Both the position numbers and the translations under genes were made by a program. Positions 6,995 through 17,627 of a stretch of DNA of 64,000 nt are shown here, piece after piece. Origin of the DNA: Streptomyces sp. CB02959 (GTDB lineage Bacteria; Actinomycetota; Actinomycetes; Streptomycetales; Streptomycetaceae); NCBI RefSeq assembly GCF_002803155.1, contig NZ_NNBP01000032.1, positions 39,231 to 103,230 on the forward strand, in the 5' to 3' direction. The notes under the pieces were generated by a model. The model ran no database searches, was not told where the DNA came from, and saw only the letters and a program-made list of their open reading frames with translations. How positions within the stretch are numbered: position 1 is the stretch's first letter; the number at the start of each line of letters is the position of its first letter.

Positions 6995-7978
6995 ATGGCC
7001 AGGAAGACAGCTAACGACGATCCGCTCGCCCCCGTCACGATCGCGGTGGGGCAGGAGGAGCTGCTGCTCGATCGAGCGGTGCAGCAGGTGGTGGCCGCTG
7101 CCAGGGCGGCTGACGCGGACACCGATGTGCGGGACCTCACTCCCGATCAGCTCCAGCCCGGCACCCTCGCCGAGCTCACCAGCCCCTCGCTCTTCGCCGA
7201 GCGCAAGGTCGTGGTGGTACGCGCTTCCCAGGACCTGTCCGCGGACACCATCAAGGACGTCAAGGCGTACCTCGGCTCGCCCGCCGAGGAGATCACCCTG
7301 GTGTTGCTGCACGCCGGCGGCGCCAAGGGCAAGGGGCTGCTCGACGCGGCCCGTAAGGTCGGGGCGCGCGAAGTGGCCTGCCCCAAGATGACCAAGCCGG
7401 CCGACCGGCTCTCCTTCGTCCGTGGCGAGTTCCGGGCGCTCGGCCGTTCCGCCACACCGGAGGCCTGCCAGGCGCTGGTGGACGCCATTGGGAGTGATCT
7501 TCGCGAGTTGGCCTCGGCGTGCGCGCAGTTGGTTGCCGATGTCGAGGGCACGATCGATGACGCCGTCGTCGCGCGCTACTACACCGGCCGGGCCGAGGCG
7601 TCGAGCTTTACGGTCGCCGACCGGGCGGTCGAGGGCCGGGCCGCCGAGGCGCTGGAGGCATTGCGCTGGGCCATCGCGACCGGTGTCGCCCCCGTGATGA
7701 TCACCAGTGCGCTGGCGCAGGGCGTCCGGGCCATCGGCAAGCTCGCCTCCGCCCCGCGCGGCGCCCGCCCCGGCGACCTCGCCCGCGACCTGGGGATGCC
7801 GCCCTGGAAGATCGACCGGGTCCGGCAGCAGATGCGCGGTTGGTCGGCGGACGGCGTTGCTACGGCGCTGCGCGCGGTGGCCGAGGCCGACGCGGGGGTG
7901 AAGGGCGGCGGGGACGATCCCGAATACGCCCTGGAGAAGGCCGTGGTGACGATCGCGCGGGCGGCCCGCTCGCGGTAG
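6995..7978 (+). CDS. holA: DNA polymerase III delta subunit
   Basis: 327 residues from ATG 6995. It has the HolA layout: an AAA+-like N-terminal domain opening with PVTIAVGQEELLLDRAV (glycine-rich but without a working P-loop, as is usual for delta), a middle helical segment (KMTKPADRLSFVRGEF), and a C-terminal collar domain with EASSFTVADRAVEGRAAEAL and MPPWKIDRVRQQMRGWS. Delta opens the sliding clamp within the clamp loader. The upstream in-frame extension to 6911 is Gly/Trp-rich noise and was not used. It stands alone, between a divergent small gene and the opposing rpsT. Confidence 0.92.
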   Translation: MARKTANDDPLAPVTIAVGQEELLLDRAVQQVVAAARAADADTDVRDLTPDQLQPGTLAELTSPSLFAERKVVVVRASQDLSADTIKDVKAYLGSPAEEITLVLLHAGGAKGKGLLDAARKVGAREVACPKMTKPADRLSFVRGEFRALGRSATPEACQALVDAIGSDLRELASACAQLVADVEGTIDDAVVARYYTGRAEASSFTVADRAVEGRAAEALEALRWAIATGVAPVMITSALAQGVRAIGKLASAPRGARPGDLARDLGMPPWKIDRVRQQMRGWSADGVATALRAVAEADAGVKGGGDDPEYALEKAVVTIARAARSR

Positions 7979-8504
7979 AGACACGCTCGGTGGAGGCACA
8001 CGGGGTGGAGACACACGCGGTGGAGCCAGGCGGCGGACGCCGAGGTGGTGCGGGAGGCGCGGGCTAGCGCGCGGCACCAGCCCGCCGCCCGCCGCCCGCC
8101 GCCCACCGTCTGCCGCCCGAGTGGCACCCGGCGCCTCACCACGTGCGCGCACAGGCACGCACACACACGCGCCCGGACTCGGCCGCCCCATGGCCTCACC
8201 CGGAAGATCATCCCCGCACCCCTGTCACCCCTTCCGCCTTCACCGCCCTCCGCCTTCCCCCTGACTCGCCTCATCGCCGACGCAGGGCACCGCCTCATCC
8301 TCAGCCCCGTAGCGGCTTGAGGGTTTTCTTCGCGGCTGGATTTGATGCGGGCGCCGGGCCGTAGGCGGGAGGCTGTGGCGTGGGGAAGGGATGGTTCCGG
8401 GTCCCCGTACGGGAGGTGGCGGCGGAGTAGTGGTGGGCGGCTCCGGTGTCGGGTCCGGTTCGGAGTGTTCGATGGTCGCTGCCTGGAGCGGGGTCTTGCG
8501 CACG

Positions 8505-8553
8505 ACGAAGAACCCCGCCTCGCCCGGAAAGGGGCGGTGGCGGGGTTCTTCGT
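8505..8553. terminator. Strong 15-bp hairpin
   Basis: ACGAAGAACCCCGCC (8505-8519) pairs perfectly with GGCGGGGTTCTTCGT (8539-8553) around a 19-nt loop. It is the strongest structure between the convergent genes holA and rpsT and probably ends transcription for one or both. It lies 178 nt beyond the rpsT stop. Confidence 0.65.
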
Positions 8554-8700
8554 ATCCAGTTTGGATGGCTGCTCGGCGGGTTGGATACCGCGGAGGAGCC
8601 GGGTGCGCCGCACCCGCGTGGCGAACGCAGGCCGTGTGCGGCGCGGTGGTGCACCGACAGGGAGCGGAGAGAGGGGCCGCTGGGTCCCGGACGGCAGGGT

Positions 8701-8719
8701 GACCGCGTCGGGCGCGGTC
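8701..8719 (-). terminator. Short hairpin just after rpsT
   Basis: GACCGCG (8701-8707) and CGCGGTC (8713-8719) pair around TCGGG, 12 nt past the rpsT stop on the minus strand. No U-tract, as is common in Streptomyces terminators. Confidence 0.5.
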
Positions 8720-8730
8720 AGGCGAAGGGG

Positions 8731-8997
8731 TCAGCCCTTGAGGGAGGCGACCTTCTTGGCCAGCGCCGACTTCTTGTTGGCGGCGTTGTTCTTGTGCAGA
8801 ACACCCTTGCTGACGGCCTTGTCGAGCTTCTTGGACGCCAGGGCCTGCGCGGCGGTGGCCTTCTCCAGGTCACCGGCCTCGATGGCCTCGCGGGTGCGAC
8901 GGATCGCGGTCTTCAGGGAGGACTTGACAGCCTTGTTGCGCTGACGAGCCTTCTCGTTGGTCTTGATCCGCTTCATCTGGGACTTGATGTTCGCCAC
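8731..8997 (-). CDS. rpsT: 30S ribosomal protein S20
   Basis: 88 residues, GTG start at 8997 giving MANIKSQMKRIKTNEKARQRNKAVKS, the standard basic S20 opening. The rest (SLKTAIRRTREAI and the Lys-rich AASKKLDKAVSKGVLHKNNAANKKSALAKKV) matches the family's length and three-helix form. It binds 16S rRNA early in 30S assembly. AAAAGG upstream serves as ribosome binding site. It is transcribed divergently from lepA, the classic bacterial neighbour pair. S20 often represses its own translation; nothing in the sequence tests that here. Confidence 0.97.
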   Translation of the reverse strand: MANIKSQMKRIKTNEKARQRNKAVKSSLKTAIRRTREAIEAGDLEKATAAQALASKKLDKAVSKGVLHKNNAANKKSALAKKVASLKG

Positions 8998-9309
8998 GAA
9001 AGAGCCTTTTCAGGTTCGTTGGAGTTTCGAGTTGCGCCACGTACGAGAGAGGGCACGAAGCGCAGTGGACCAGGTTACCAGCAGGGTTTACGGGCTCCCA
9101 AACCGGCCCTCGGTCCCGGCCCCGGTCCCAGCCCCAGCCCAGGACTCATGCCGCCTGCCCCGATATCCGTGCCGCCGCCCGCCCCCACTACCGGCCCACC
9201 GCCCCCGCCCCGGATGCCCGTACCGCCCCACCCCCGGCGCTCATGGGACGATGGGGGAGACATCACAAGACCGAGTCCCGCCTACCCGCGTTCACTGAAT
9301 GGACCCTGC
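8998..9309. other. Divergent rpsT-lepA promoter region
   Basis: 312 bases holding the starts of rpsT (minus) and lepA (plus). The half next to rpsT has mixed composition and carries its leader; TAACCT on the minus strand (about 9075) could be a -10 box but no good -35 was found. The half next to lepA (9095-9240) is C-rich with repeated CCCGGCCCC-like words and shows no gene. Confidence 0.5.
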
Positions 9310-11184
9310 GTGCCCGCGACCCCTACGAACGTGCCGGAGCCGAGCCGTACCGACCCGGCGCTCCTCCGTAACTTCTGCATCATCGCGCACATCGACCACG
9401 GCAAGTCGACGCTCGCCGACCGGATGCTCCAGCTCACCGGTGTCGTCGACCAGCGGCAGATGCGCGCGCAGTACCTCGACCGCATGGACATCGAGCGCGA
9501 GCGCGGCATCACGATCAAGTCCCAGGCGGTCCGGCTGCCCTGGAGCCCCTCCGAGGGCGAAGAGGGAAGTGGCACGACCCACATCCTGAACATGATCGAC
9601 ACGCCGGGCCACGTCGACTTCACCTACGAGGTGTCCCGCTCCCTGGCCGCGTGCGAGGGCTGCCTCCTCCTCGTCGACGCCGCCCAGGGCATCGAGGCCC
9701 AGACCCTCGCCAACCTCTACCTGGCGATGGAGAACGACCTCACGATCATCCCCGTCCTCAACAAGATCGACCTGCCGGCCGCGCAGCCCGAGAAGTTCGC
9801 CGCCGAGCTGGCGAACCTCGTCGGCTGCGAGCCCGAGGACGTCCTGAAGGTCTCCGCCAAGACGGGCGTCGGCGTGCCGGAGCTGCTCGACAAGGTCGTC
9901 CGCGAGGTGCCGGCCCCGGTCGGCGTCAAGGACGCCCCCGCCCGCGCGATGATCTTCGACTCGGTCTACGACGCGTACCGCGGTGTCGTGACCTACGTGA
10001 AGGTCGTCGACGGCACGCTGAACAAGCGTGAGCGCATCCGGATGATGTCCACCGGCGCCGCGCACGAGCTGCTGGAGATCGGTACGAACTCGCCGGAGAT
10101 GAAGCCGGCCGACGGTCTGTCCGTCGGCGAGGTGGGCTATCTGATCACCGGTGTGAAGGACGTTCGGCAGTCCAAGGTGGGTGACACGATCACCCAGCTC
10201 AGCAAGGGCGCGCAGGAGCCCCTCGGGGGCTACAAGGACCCCAAGCCGATGGTGTTCTCGGGGCTGTACCCGCTCGACGGTTCGGACTACCCCGAGCTGC
10301 GCGACGCGCTGGACAAGCTCCAGCTCAACGACGCGGCACTGGTCTACGAGCCGGAGACCTCGGCGGCGCTGGGCTTCGGTTTCCGCGTGGGCTTCCTGGG
10401 TCTGCTGCACCTGGAGGTCATCCGGGAGCGCCTGGAGCGCGAGTTCGGCCTCGACCTGATCGCGACCGCGCCCAACGTGGTCTACCGGGTGGAGATGGAG
10501 GACGGTACCGAGCACGTCGTCACCAACCCCAGCGAGTTCCCGACCGGCAAGATCGACGTGGTCCACGAGCCGGTCGTGCGGGCCACGATCCTGGCGCCCA
10601 GCGAGTTCATCGGCGCGATCATGGAGCTCTGCCAGACCCGCCGCGGTGCGCTGATGGGCATGGACTACCTCTCCGAGGACCGGGTCGAGATCCGCTACAC
10701 CCTGCCGCTCGCGGAGGTCGTCTTCGACTTCTTCGACCAGCTCAAGTCCAAGACCCGCGGCTACGCCTCGCTGGACTACGAGCCCACCGGCGAGCAGACC
10801 TCCGACCTGGTCAAGGTCGACATCCTGCTGCACGGCGACAAGGTCGACGCGTTCTCCGCGATCACCCACAAGGACAAGGCGTACGCGTACGGCGTGCGGC
10901 TGGTCGCCAAGCTTCGTGAGCTGATCCCGCGGCAGAACTTCGAGGTGCCGATCCAGGCCGCCATCGGCAGCCGGGTGATCGCCCGGGAGACGGTCCGCGC
11001 CATCCGCAAGGACGTCCTCGCCAAGTGCTACGGCGGTGACATCTCCCGTAAGCGGAAGCTGCTGGAGAAGCAGAAGGAAGGCAAGAAGCGGATGAAGATG
11101 GTCGGCAGCGTGGAGGTCCCGCAGGACGCCTTCATCGCGGTGCTGTCCTCGGACTCCGACGGCGAGAGCAAGTCGAAGAAGTAG
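9310..11184 (+). CDS. lepA: Elongation factor 4 (back-translocase LepA)
   Basis: 624 residues from GTG 9310, which gives the PATPTNVPEPSRTDP opening usual in Streptomyces; the frame stays open upstream but has no coding character. GTPase motifs: G1 AHIDHGKS (26-33), G2 RGIT, G3 DTPGH, G4 NKID and G5 SAKTG, followed by domains II and III and the LepA-specific C-terminal domain (SSDSDGESKSKK end; CYGGDISRKRKLLEKQKEGK is its hallmark). It acts on stalled or mistranslocated ribosomes. A stable hairpin follows the stop. Confidence 0.98.
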   Translation: MPATPTNVPEPSRTDPALLRNFCIIAHIDHGKSTLADRMLQLTGVVDQRQMRAQYLDRMDIERERGITIKSQAVRLPWSPSEGEEGSGTTHILNMIDTPGHVDFTYEVSRSLAACEGCLLLVDAAQGIEAQTLANLYLAMENDLTIIPVLNKIDLPAAQPEKFAAELANLVGCEPEDVLKVSAKTGVGVPELLDKVVREVPAPVGVKDAPARAMIFDSVYDAYRGVVTYVKVVDGTLNKRERIRMMSTGAAHELLEIGTNSPEMKPADGLSVGEVGYLITGVKDVRQSKVGDTITQLSKGAQEPLGGYKDPKPMVFSGLYPLDGSDYPELRDALDKLQLNDAALVYEPETSAALGFGFRVGFLGLLHLEVIRERLEREFGLDLIATAPNVVYRVEMEDGTEHVVTNPSEFPTGKIDVVHEPVVRATILAPSEFIGAIMELCQTRRGALMGMDYLSEDRVEIRYTLPLAEVVFDFFDQLKSKTRGYASLDYEPTGEQTSDLVKVDILLHGDKVDAFSAITHKDKAYAYGVRLVAKLRELIPRQNFEVPIQAAIGSRVIARETVRAIRKDVLAKCYGGDISRKRKLLEKQKEGKKRMKMVGSVEVPQDAFIAVLSSDSDGESKSKK

Positions 11185-11204
11185 CGGCCGCAGGACGCAC
11201 GGGC

Positions 11205-11235
11205 GGGGCGCCGGTTCCTTGGGGACCGGCGCCCC
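11205..11235 (+). terminator. lepA terminator hairpin
   Basis: GGGGCGCCGGT (11205-11215) pairs perfectly with ACCGGCGCCCC (11225-11235) around a 9-nt loop, 20 nt after the lepA stop. Confidence 0.75.
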
Positions 11236-11433
11236 GCGGCGTGTCCGGGCCGGTCGCACGGGGTGCCGGCCGGGCCGCCGGTCAAGCGGGTGTCATGTGC
11301 ACCTATCGCTCGGGTCACATCGTGAACCAGTCGGGCGCAGCCCCTTACATGGCGGCGTCACGCGTTCTAGTCTGATCACTACTCAAAGGTTACTCGCGAG
11401 TCACCAGCAACGAAGCGGGCCCCGGAGGACGCC

Positions 11434-13323
<1,890 letters not shown>

Positions 13324-13555
13324 CGACGGGGCGGGGCGGGCCCTGCGCGCACGGGGCCGGGAGCAGGGCGGACGCGGTCCGGGCGGACACCGGGCGGACA
13401 CCGGCCGGGACCGCGGGCCAACTGTCGCGCCGCGTCAGCCGAATTGACCCCTCTGACCACGCACTTCCGTGACTCACCGTTTATGAGTGGGCTCGTTCTG
13501 TCACTCTGGCGGTGGCGCATCCGGCGCCGCTGGGGAACTGCTCGGGAGTTGCTCA

Positions 13556-15670
13556 ATGAGGATGACAACTTCGGCCGGACGGAACGACGTTGCCGGGGCC
13601 GCCGCCCGCTCCCTGCGGGCCACGCTGCCCGGCGACCCGCGGGCCGCGGCGGCCGCGCGACAGTTCGTCCGGACCGCCTTCGCGGACTGGGCCGAGCGGC
13701 GGCTGCCCGGCGCCGACCGGCTCACCGACCGGTTGGCGGACGAAGCGGTACTGCTGGTCAGCGAGTTGGTGACCAACGCGGTGGTGCACGCGGGCACCAC
13801 CGTCGAGCTGCTGTGCCGGCTCGACCCCGCCGAGGAGCCGGTGCCGCACCCCGACGACCCCCCGGACGCCGTCCCCGAGGAACCGCCCCGCCCCGGCCTC
13901 GTCGTCGAGGTCTCCGACCGGCACCCCACCCAGCCGGTGCGGGCCCGCGAGGACACCGGCGCCTACGAGGGCGGCGGCCACGGGCTCCGGCTGATCAGCG
14001 CGGTGGCCGACGCCTGGGGCGTCACCTACCGGCGGTCCATGAAGACGGTGTGGTTCCGGCTGCCGGTCGGCGGCCCGGACGTCGCCTGGCCGGAACCGGA
14101 GACCCCGGATGACGCCTACGACGCCTACGAGGCATACGACGCGTACGGCACCTGTGACGCCTACGACACCTGCGACACCCGCGATGCCCACGGCGCCTAC
14201 GACACCTATGGCGCCCTCGACGACCAGAGGTTCCGGCGGGAACTGCGGGCCTCCGAACTCCTCGCCCCGGTGCCGCGCCGCGCCGCCCCGCCCGAGGACC
14301 GCCCCGTACGGGACCGCGGCGGCGTCGACAGCGGGGCGCTGTCCTTCCTGGCGGAGGCGTCCGACCTGCTCTCCGGACAGCTGGACGCCGACCAGGTCGC
14401 GTCGCTGGCCTGCCAACTGATCGTCCCGCGGCTCGCCGACTGGTGCGCGGTGTGGCTCCACGACGGCGACGGCGGCGCCCCCGGGCGCGGTCTCAGCGAG
14501 GACGGCGAGGCGCCGCGGCTGGCCCGGGTCTGGCACCTGTCCGAGGGCCGGATCGACTCGCTGCGGACCGCCCTGGAGAAGGAACCGCCGGGCCGGTGGG
14601 CCGACGGCGGCACCGACCACCGTCCGGCCCCGGTGCCCTGGCCCTGGGCGCACGAACCGACCGGCCGCGAACCCGGCGGCGCGGCCCTGGCCTGCCCCCT
14701 GGTCGCCGGCGGCCGGCGGCTCGGCACCCTGCTGCTCGGCCGGGCCGGACTGCGGCGCTTCCCCGGCGAGGTGGTCGCCCTCACCGAGGACCTGTGCCGG
14801 CGCGCCGCGCGGGCGGTGGCCACGGCCCGCGCCTACAGCCGCCAGGAACGCATCAGCCGGGTCCTCCAGCGCCGGCTGCTGCCCCAGGGGCAGGCCCAGG
14901 TGCCCGGCGTGGCGTCCGCGGTGGTCTACGAGCCGCGCGAGGGCGCCTGGGCCGGCGGTGACTTCTGGGACCTCTTCGACGCCGGCGACGACCGCTGGTG
15001 CTTCGCGCTGGGCGACGTCTGCGGCAGCGGTCCCGAGGCCGCCGCGGTCACCGGGCTGGCCCGGCCGGTGCTGCGACTGCTGGCCCGCGACGGCTTCGGC
15101 GTCGCCGAGGTCCTCGACCGGCTCAACAAGACCATGGCCCGGGAGGCCGCGGACTCCGTCGCCGCGGTCGCGGCGGCGGTGGCGGCGGCCGGCGCGGGCG
15201 CCGAGGCCCCCGTGGAGATCCGCGAGGAGGGCGAGCAGGCCCGCTTCCTCTCCCTCCTCTACGGCGAGATCGTCCCGTACCCCGGCGGTTCGGGCGGCGC
15301 CCGCTGCACCCTCGCCAGCGCCGGCCACCCGCTGCCGCTGGTCCTCGGCGCCGACGGCGCGGTCCGGGTCGCCGCGGCACCGCAGATGCTGCTGGGCGTC
15401 GTCGAGGACGCGACGTACGTCAGCGAGTCCTTCGACCTCTGCCCCGGGGAGACGCTGCTGTGCGTCACCGACGGGGTGACCGAGCGCCGGTCCGGCCGGC
15501 GGCTCTTCGACGACGAGGACGGGCTGGCCACCGCGCTCGCCGCGGCGGCCGGGCAGAGCGCCGAAGCCATCGCCGAGCACATCCGCCGCACCGTGCACGC
15601 CTTCGGGCCGACCCCGCCCGACGACGACCTGGCGCTGATGGTGCTCCAGGCGGCGGGTGGGTGTGCGTAG
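13556..15670 (+). CDS. Anti-sigma-type ATPase / GAF / SpoIIE-like PP2C phosphatase
   Basis: 704 residues from ATG 13556. Residues about 30-180 form an RsbW/SpoIIAB-type ATP-binding domain (LLVSELVTNAVVHA, then GGHGLRLISAVADAWG). Residues 185-222 are a low-complexity linker of DAY repeats. A GAF-like domain follows at about 265-430. A SpoIIE-type PP2C domain at about 445-700 keeps its metal residues (AGGDFWDLF, ALGDVCGSG, CVTDGVTERR, PDDDLAL). Such proteins control sigma factors by phosphorylating or dephosphorylating anti-anti-sigma partners in response to a signal sensed by GAF. No partner gene is adjacent, so its sigma pathway is unknown. Confidence 0.9.
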   Translation: MRMTTSAGRNDVAGAAARSLRATLPGDPRAAAAARQFVRTAFADWAERRLPGADRLTDRLADEAVLLVSELVTNAVVHAGTTVELLCRLDPAEEPVPHPDDPPDAVPEEPPRPGLVVEVSDRHPTQPVRAREDTGAYEGGGHGLRLISAVADAWGVTYRRSMKTVWFRLPVGGPDVAWPEPETPDDAYDAYEAYDAYGTCDAYDTCDTRDAHGAYDTYGALDDQRFRRELRASELLAPVPRRAAPPEDRPVRDRGGVDSGALSFLAEASDLLSGQLDADQVASLACQLIVPRLADWCAVWLHDGDGGAPGRGLSEDGEAPRLARVWHLSEGRIDSLRTALEKEPPGRWADGGTDHRPAPVPWPWAHEPTGREPGGAALACPLVAGGRRLGTLLLGRAGLRRFPGEVVALTEDLCRRAARAVATARAYSRQERISRVLQRRLLPQGQAQVPGVASAVVYEPREGAWAGGDFWDLFDAGDDRWCFALGDVCGSGPEAAAVTGLARPVLRLLARDGFGVAEVLDRLNKTMAREAADSVAAVAAAVAAAGAGAEAPVEIREEGEQARFLSLLYGEIVPYPGGSGGARCTLASAGHPLPLVLGADGAVRVAAAPQMLLGVVEDATYVSESFDLCPGETLLCVTDGVTERRSGRRLFDDEDGLATALAAAAGQSAEAIAEHIRRTVHAFGPTPPDDDLALMVLQAAGGCA
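14110..14220 (+). repeat. In-frame 9-bp repeats encoding Asp-Ala-Tyr
   Basis: About eleven degenerate copies of GACGCCTAC lie in frame within the phosphatase gene and encode DAY, DTY, DTC and similar triplets in the linker between the ATPase and GAF domains. They probably arose by slippage and act as a flexible spacer. Confidence 0.8.
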
Positions 15671-15757
15671 GCGGGGGCTATGGGCCGGGCGCCCGTAGGT
15701 GCGGGGGCGTAGGGGGTGTCCGTAGGCGGGTGCCCGTAGGGGAGGTCGAACAGGTCT

Positions 15758-15818
15758 CGTAGGGGGTGCGAGGCCCCCCTGCGGGGCCACAACCGGGCGG
15801 GTGGGGGTGGTATTCCGG
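15758..15818. repeat. 61-bp intergenic repeat, copy A
   Basis: It begins CGTAGGGGG, has a central CCCCCTGCGGGGCCACAAC block able to form a small hairpin (GCCCC/GGGGC-like), and ends GTATTCCGG. The same blocks with identical spacing recur at 31730-31790 in another intergenic region, while the bases between blocks differ. Confidence 0.75.
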
Positions 15819-15864
15819 ATCGCCGGATCGCCGGATCGCCGGATCGCCGGATCGCCGGATCCCG
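15817..15864. repeat. Tandem 8-bp repeat GGATCGCC, five copies
   Basis: Five perfect head-to-tail units (15817-15856) plus a partial unit. It starts exactly at the end of the 61-bp repeat, sharing its last two bases. Each unit contains GATC. Confidence 0.9.
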
Positions 15865-16140
15865 TGGCCGTCGGTACCGGTCACGGGCGGGGGCCCGGGG
15901 GCGGGCGGCGCCCGGGGTGGCCCTCAGCGCGGCGTCCGTAGCGGCGGAGCGCCTTGGCGGTGTGCCGTGTGTGCCGTGTGTGCCGGGGCCGCCGACCGGT
16001 TCCGCCCCGCCCCACCGGCGCCGTCCCGATCACCCACCGGCTCCGGCTCGTACCGCCGACCGGCTCCCTCGGCATCGGGACCGCACGCCGGGCCAGGGAC
16101 CGCGGACCGGCACCGTCCGGCATGACGGACAATGGACCTC

Positions 16141-17373
16141 ATGCCTTCCGCACTGCCAGATGGTGAGCCGATGCCCGAGGACGGGGCGCTGCCCCGCCAT
16201 GCGCTGACCGGTGCCGCCCAGCGGCCCCTCGGCTTCTATCTGCACGTGCCGTACTGCGCCACCCGCTGCGGCTACTGCGACTTCAACACCTACACCGCCA
16301 GCGAGCTGCGCGGCCCCGGCGGCGCCCTGGCGTCCCGGGAGAACTACGCCGACACCCTCGTCGAGGAGGTCCGGCTGGCCCGCAAGGTGCTGGGCGACGA
16401 CTCCCGCCCGATCGAGACGGTCTTCGTCGGCGGTGGCACTCCGACCCTGCTGCCCGCCGCCGACCTCGGCCGGATGCTGGCCGCGCTGCGCGACGAGTTC
16501 GGCCTGGCGCCCGACGCCGAGATCACCACCGAGGCCAACCCGGAGTCGGTCGACCCGCGCTATCTCGCCGAGCTGCGCGCGGCCGGTTTCAACCGCGTCT
16601 CCTTCGGCATGCAGAGCGCCCGGCAGCACGTCCTGAAGATCCTCGACCGCACGCACACCCCGGGCCGCCCCGAAGCCTGCGTCGCCGAGGCCCGCGCGGC
16701 CGGCTTCGCGCACGTCAACCTCGATCTGATCTACGGCACCCCCGGCGAGTCCGACGACGACTGGCGGGCCTCGCTCGAAGCCGCCACCGACGCCGGCCCG
16801 GACCACATCTCCGCGTACGCCCTGATCGTCGAGGAGGGCACCCAGCTGGCCCGCCGGATCCGCCGCGGCGAGGTCCCGATGACCGACGACGACGTGCACG
16901 CCGACCGCTACCTGATCGCCGAGGAGCACCTCGCCGCCGCCGGCTTCTCCTGGTACGAGGTCTCCAACTGGGCCACCACCGAGGCCGCCCGCTGCCGCCA
17001 CAACGAGCTGTACTGGACCGGCGCCGACTGGTGGGGCGCCGGCCCCGGCGCGCACAGCCACGTCGGCGGCGTCCGCTGGTGGAACGTCAAGCACCCCGCC
17101 GCGTACGCCCAGGCCCTCGCCGAGGGCCGCTCCCCGGGCGCCGGCCGGGAGCTGCTCGCCGCCGAGGACCGCCGTGTCGAGCGGATCCTCCTGGAGCTCC
17201 GCCTCGCCGCCGGCTGCCCGCTCTCCCTCCTCGCCCCCGCGGGCGCCCGCGCCGCCGCCCGCGCGGTGGCCGACGGCCTCCTGGCGCCCGGACCCTACGA
17301 GGAGGGGCGGGCGGTGCTGACGCTCCGCGGGCGGCTGCTCGCGGACGCGGTGGTGCGCGACCTGGTGGACTGA
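16141..17373 (+). CDS. hemW: Heme chaperone HemW (radical SAM)
   Basis: 410 residues from ATG 16141, giving the usual MPSALPDGEP start; an ATG three codons upstream (16132) is possible and neither has a clear ribosome site. The radical-SAM cluster motif is Cys39-x3-Cys43-x2-Cys46 (YCATRCGYCDF), and the residue two after the last Cys is Phe, as in HemW rather than the fourth Cys of HemN. VFVGGGTPTLL and ITTEANPES are family blocks. HemW binds heme and hands it to respiratory enzymes; older annotation calls it oxygen-independent coproporphyrinogen oxidase. It precedes hrcA-dnaJ in Streptomyces, as here, with four genes between. Confidence 0.93.
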   Translation: MPSALPDGEPMPEDGALPRHALTGAAQRPLGFYLHVPYCATRCGYCDFNTYTASELRGPGGALASRENYADTLVEEVRLARKVLGDDSRPIETVFVGGGTPTLLPAADLGRMLAALRDEFGLAPDAEITTEANPESVDPRYLAELRAAGFNRVSFGMQSARQHVLKILDRTHTPGRPEACVAEARAAGFAHVNLDLIYGTPGESDDDWRASLEAATDAGPDHISAYALIVEEGTQLARRIRRGEVPMTDDDVHADRYLIAEEHLAAAGFSWYEVSNWATTEAARCRHNELYWTGADWWGAGPGAHSHVGGVRWWNVKHPAAYAQALAEGRSPGAGRELLAAEDRRVERILLELRLAAGCPLSLLAPAGARAAARAVADGLLAPGPYEEGRAVLTLRGRLLADAVVRDLVD

Positions 17374-17499
17374 CTGTTCCGCACGCCCGACCGCCCCGAC
17401 CGCCCTGCCGACGACCCGACTCCGTGCCGACGCCCGGCCGTCACCCGTCACCGCCGGACCAACGGCCCAAGGCCGAAGGGCGAAGGCCCAAAAGCCATC

Positions 17500-17627
17500 A
17501 CTCAACGACCAACGCTCAACGACCGTCAGGACCAACGCTCAAGGACCGTCAGGACCAACGACCAACGACCGTCAGGACCAACGACCAACGACCAACGACC
17601 AACGACCGTCAGGATCAACGGCCGTCA
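17500..17627. repeat. Tandem AACGACC / GACCGTCAGGACCAAC repeats
   Basis: About 125 bases built from a 7-bp unit AACGACC and a 16-bp unit GACCGTCAGGACCAAC, in irregular order. It fills most of the space between the convergent hemW and DUF1876 genes and touches the last codon of the latter. Confidence 0.85.

Larger units (their letters stand above)
7979..8730. other. Gene-free stretch between holA and rpsT
   Basis: No credible gene in 752 bases. It begins with three imperfect copies of a 15-bp unit CACACGnGGTGGAGn (7980-8026), continues with C-rich low-complexity sequence around 8080-8260, and contains two hairpins listed separately (8505-8553 and 8701-8719). Frames crossing it have Arg/Pro-rich composition typical of non-coding high-GC DNA. 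Confidence 0.6.
15671..16140. other. Gene-free, repeat-rich stretch before hemW
   Basis: 470 bases without a credible gene. It contains GTAGG-rich degenerate repeats (15668-15760), the 61-bp repeat (15758-15818), the 8-bp tandem array (15817-15856) and a short iteration of GTGCCGTGT at about 15961-15982. hemW has no clear Shine-Dalgarno here. Confidence 0.6.

Noticed and set aside
7979..8730. tRNA or other small RNA gene between holA and rpsT
   Set aside because: No cloverleaf or CCA-ended fold was found; only hairpins and low-complexity sequence are visible.
9292..11259. Minus-strand frame of 655 codons opposite lepA
   Set aside because: Entirely antisense to lepA; no start signal and no recognisable domain.
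15817..15864. CRISPR or origin iterons
   Set aside because: Units are 8 bp with no spacers, no replication gene is near, and the surroundings are ordinary intergenic DNA.
17500..17627. CRISPR array
   Set aside because: Units of 7 and 16 bp are contiguous with no unique spacers, and no cas genes are near.
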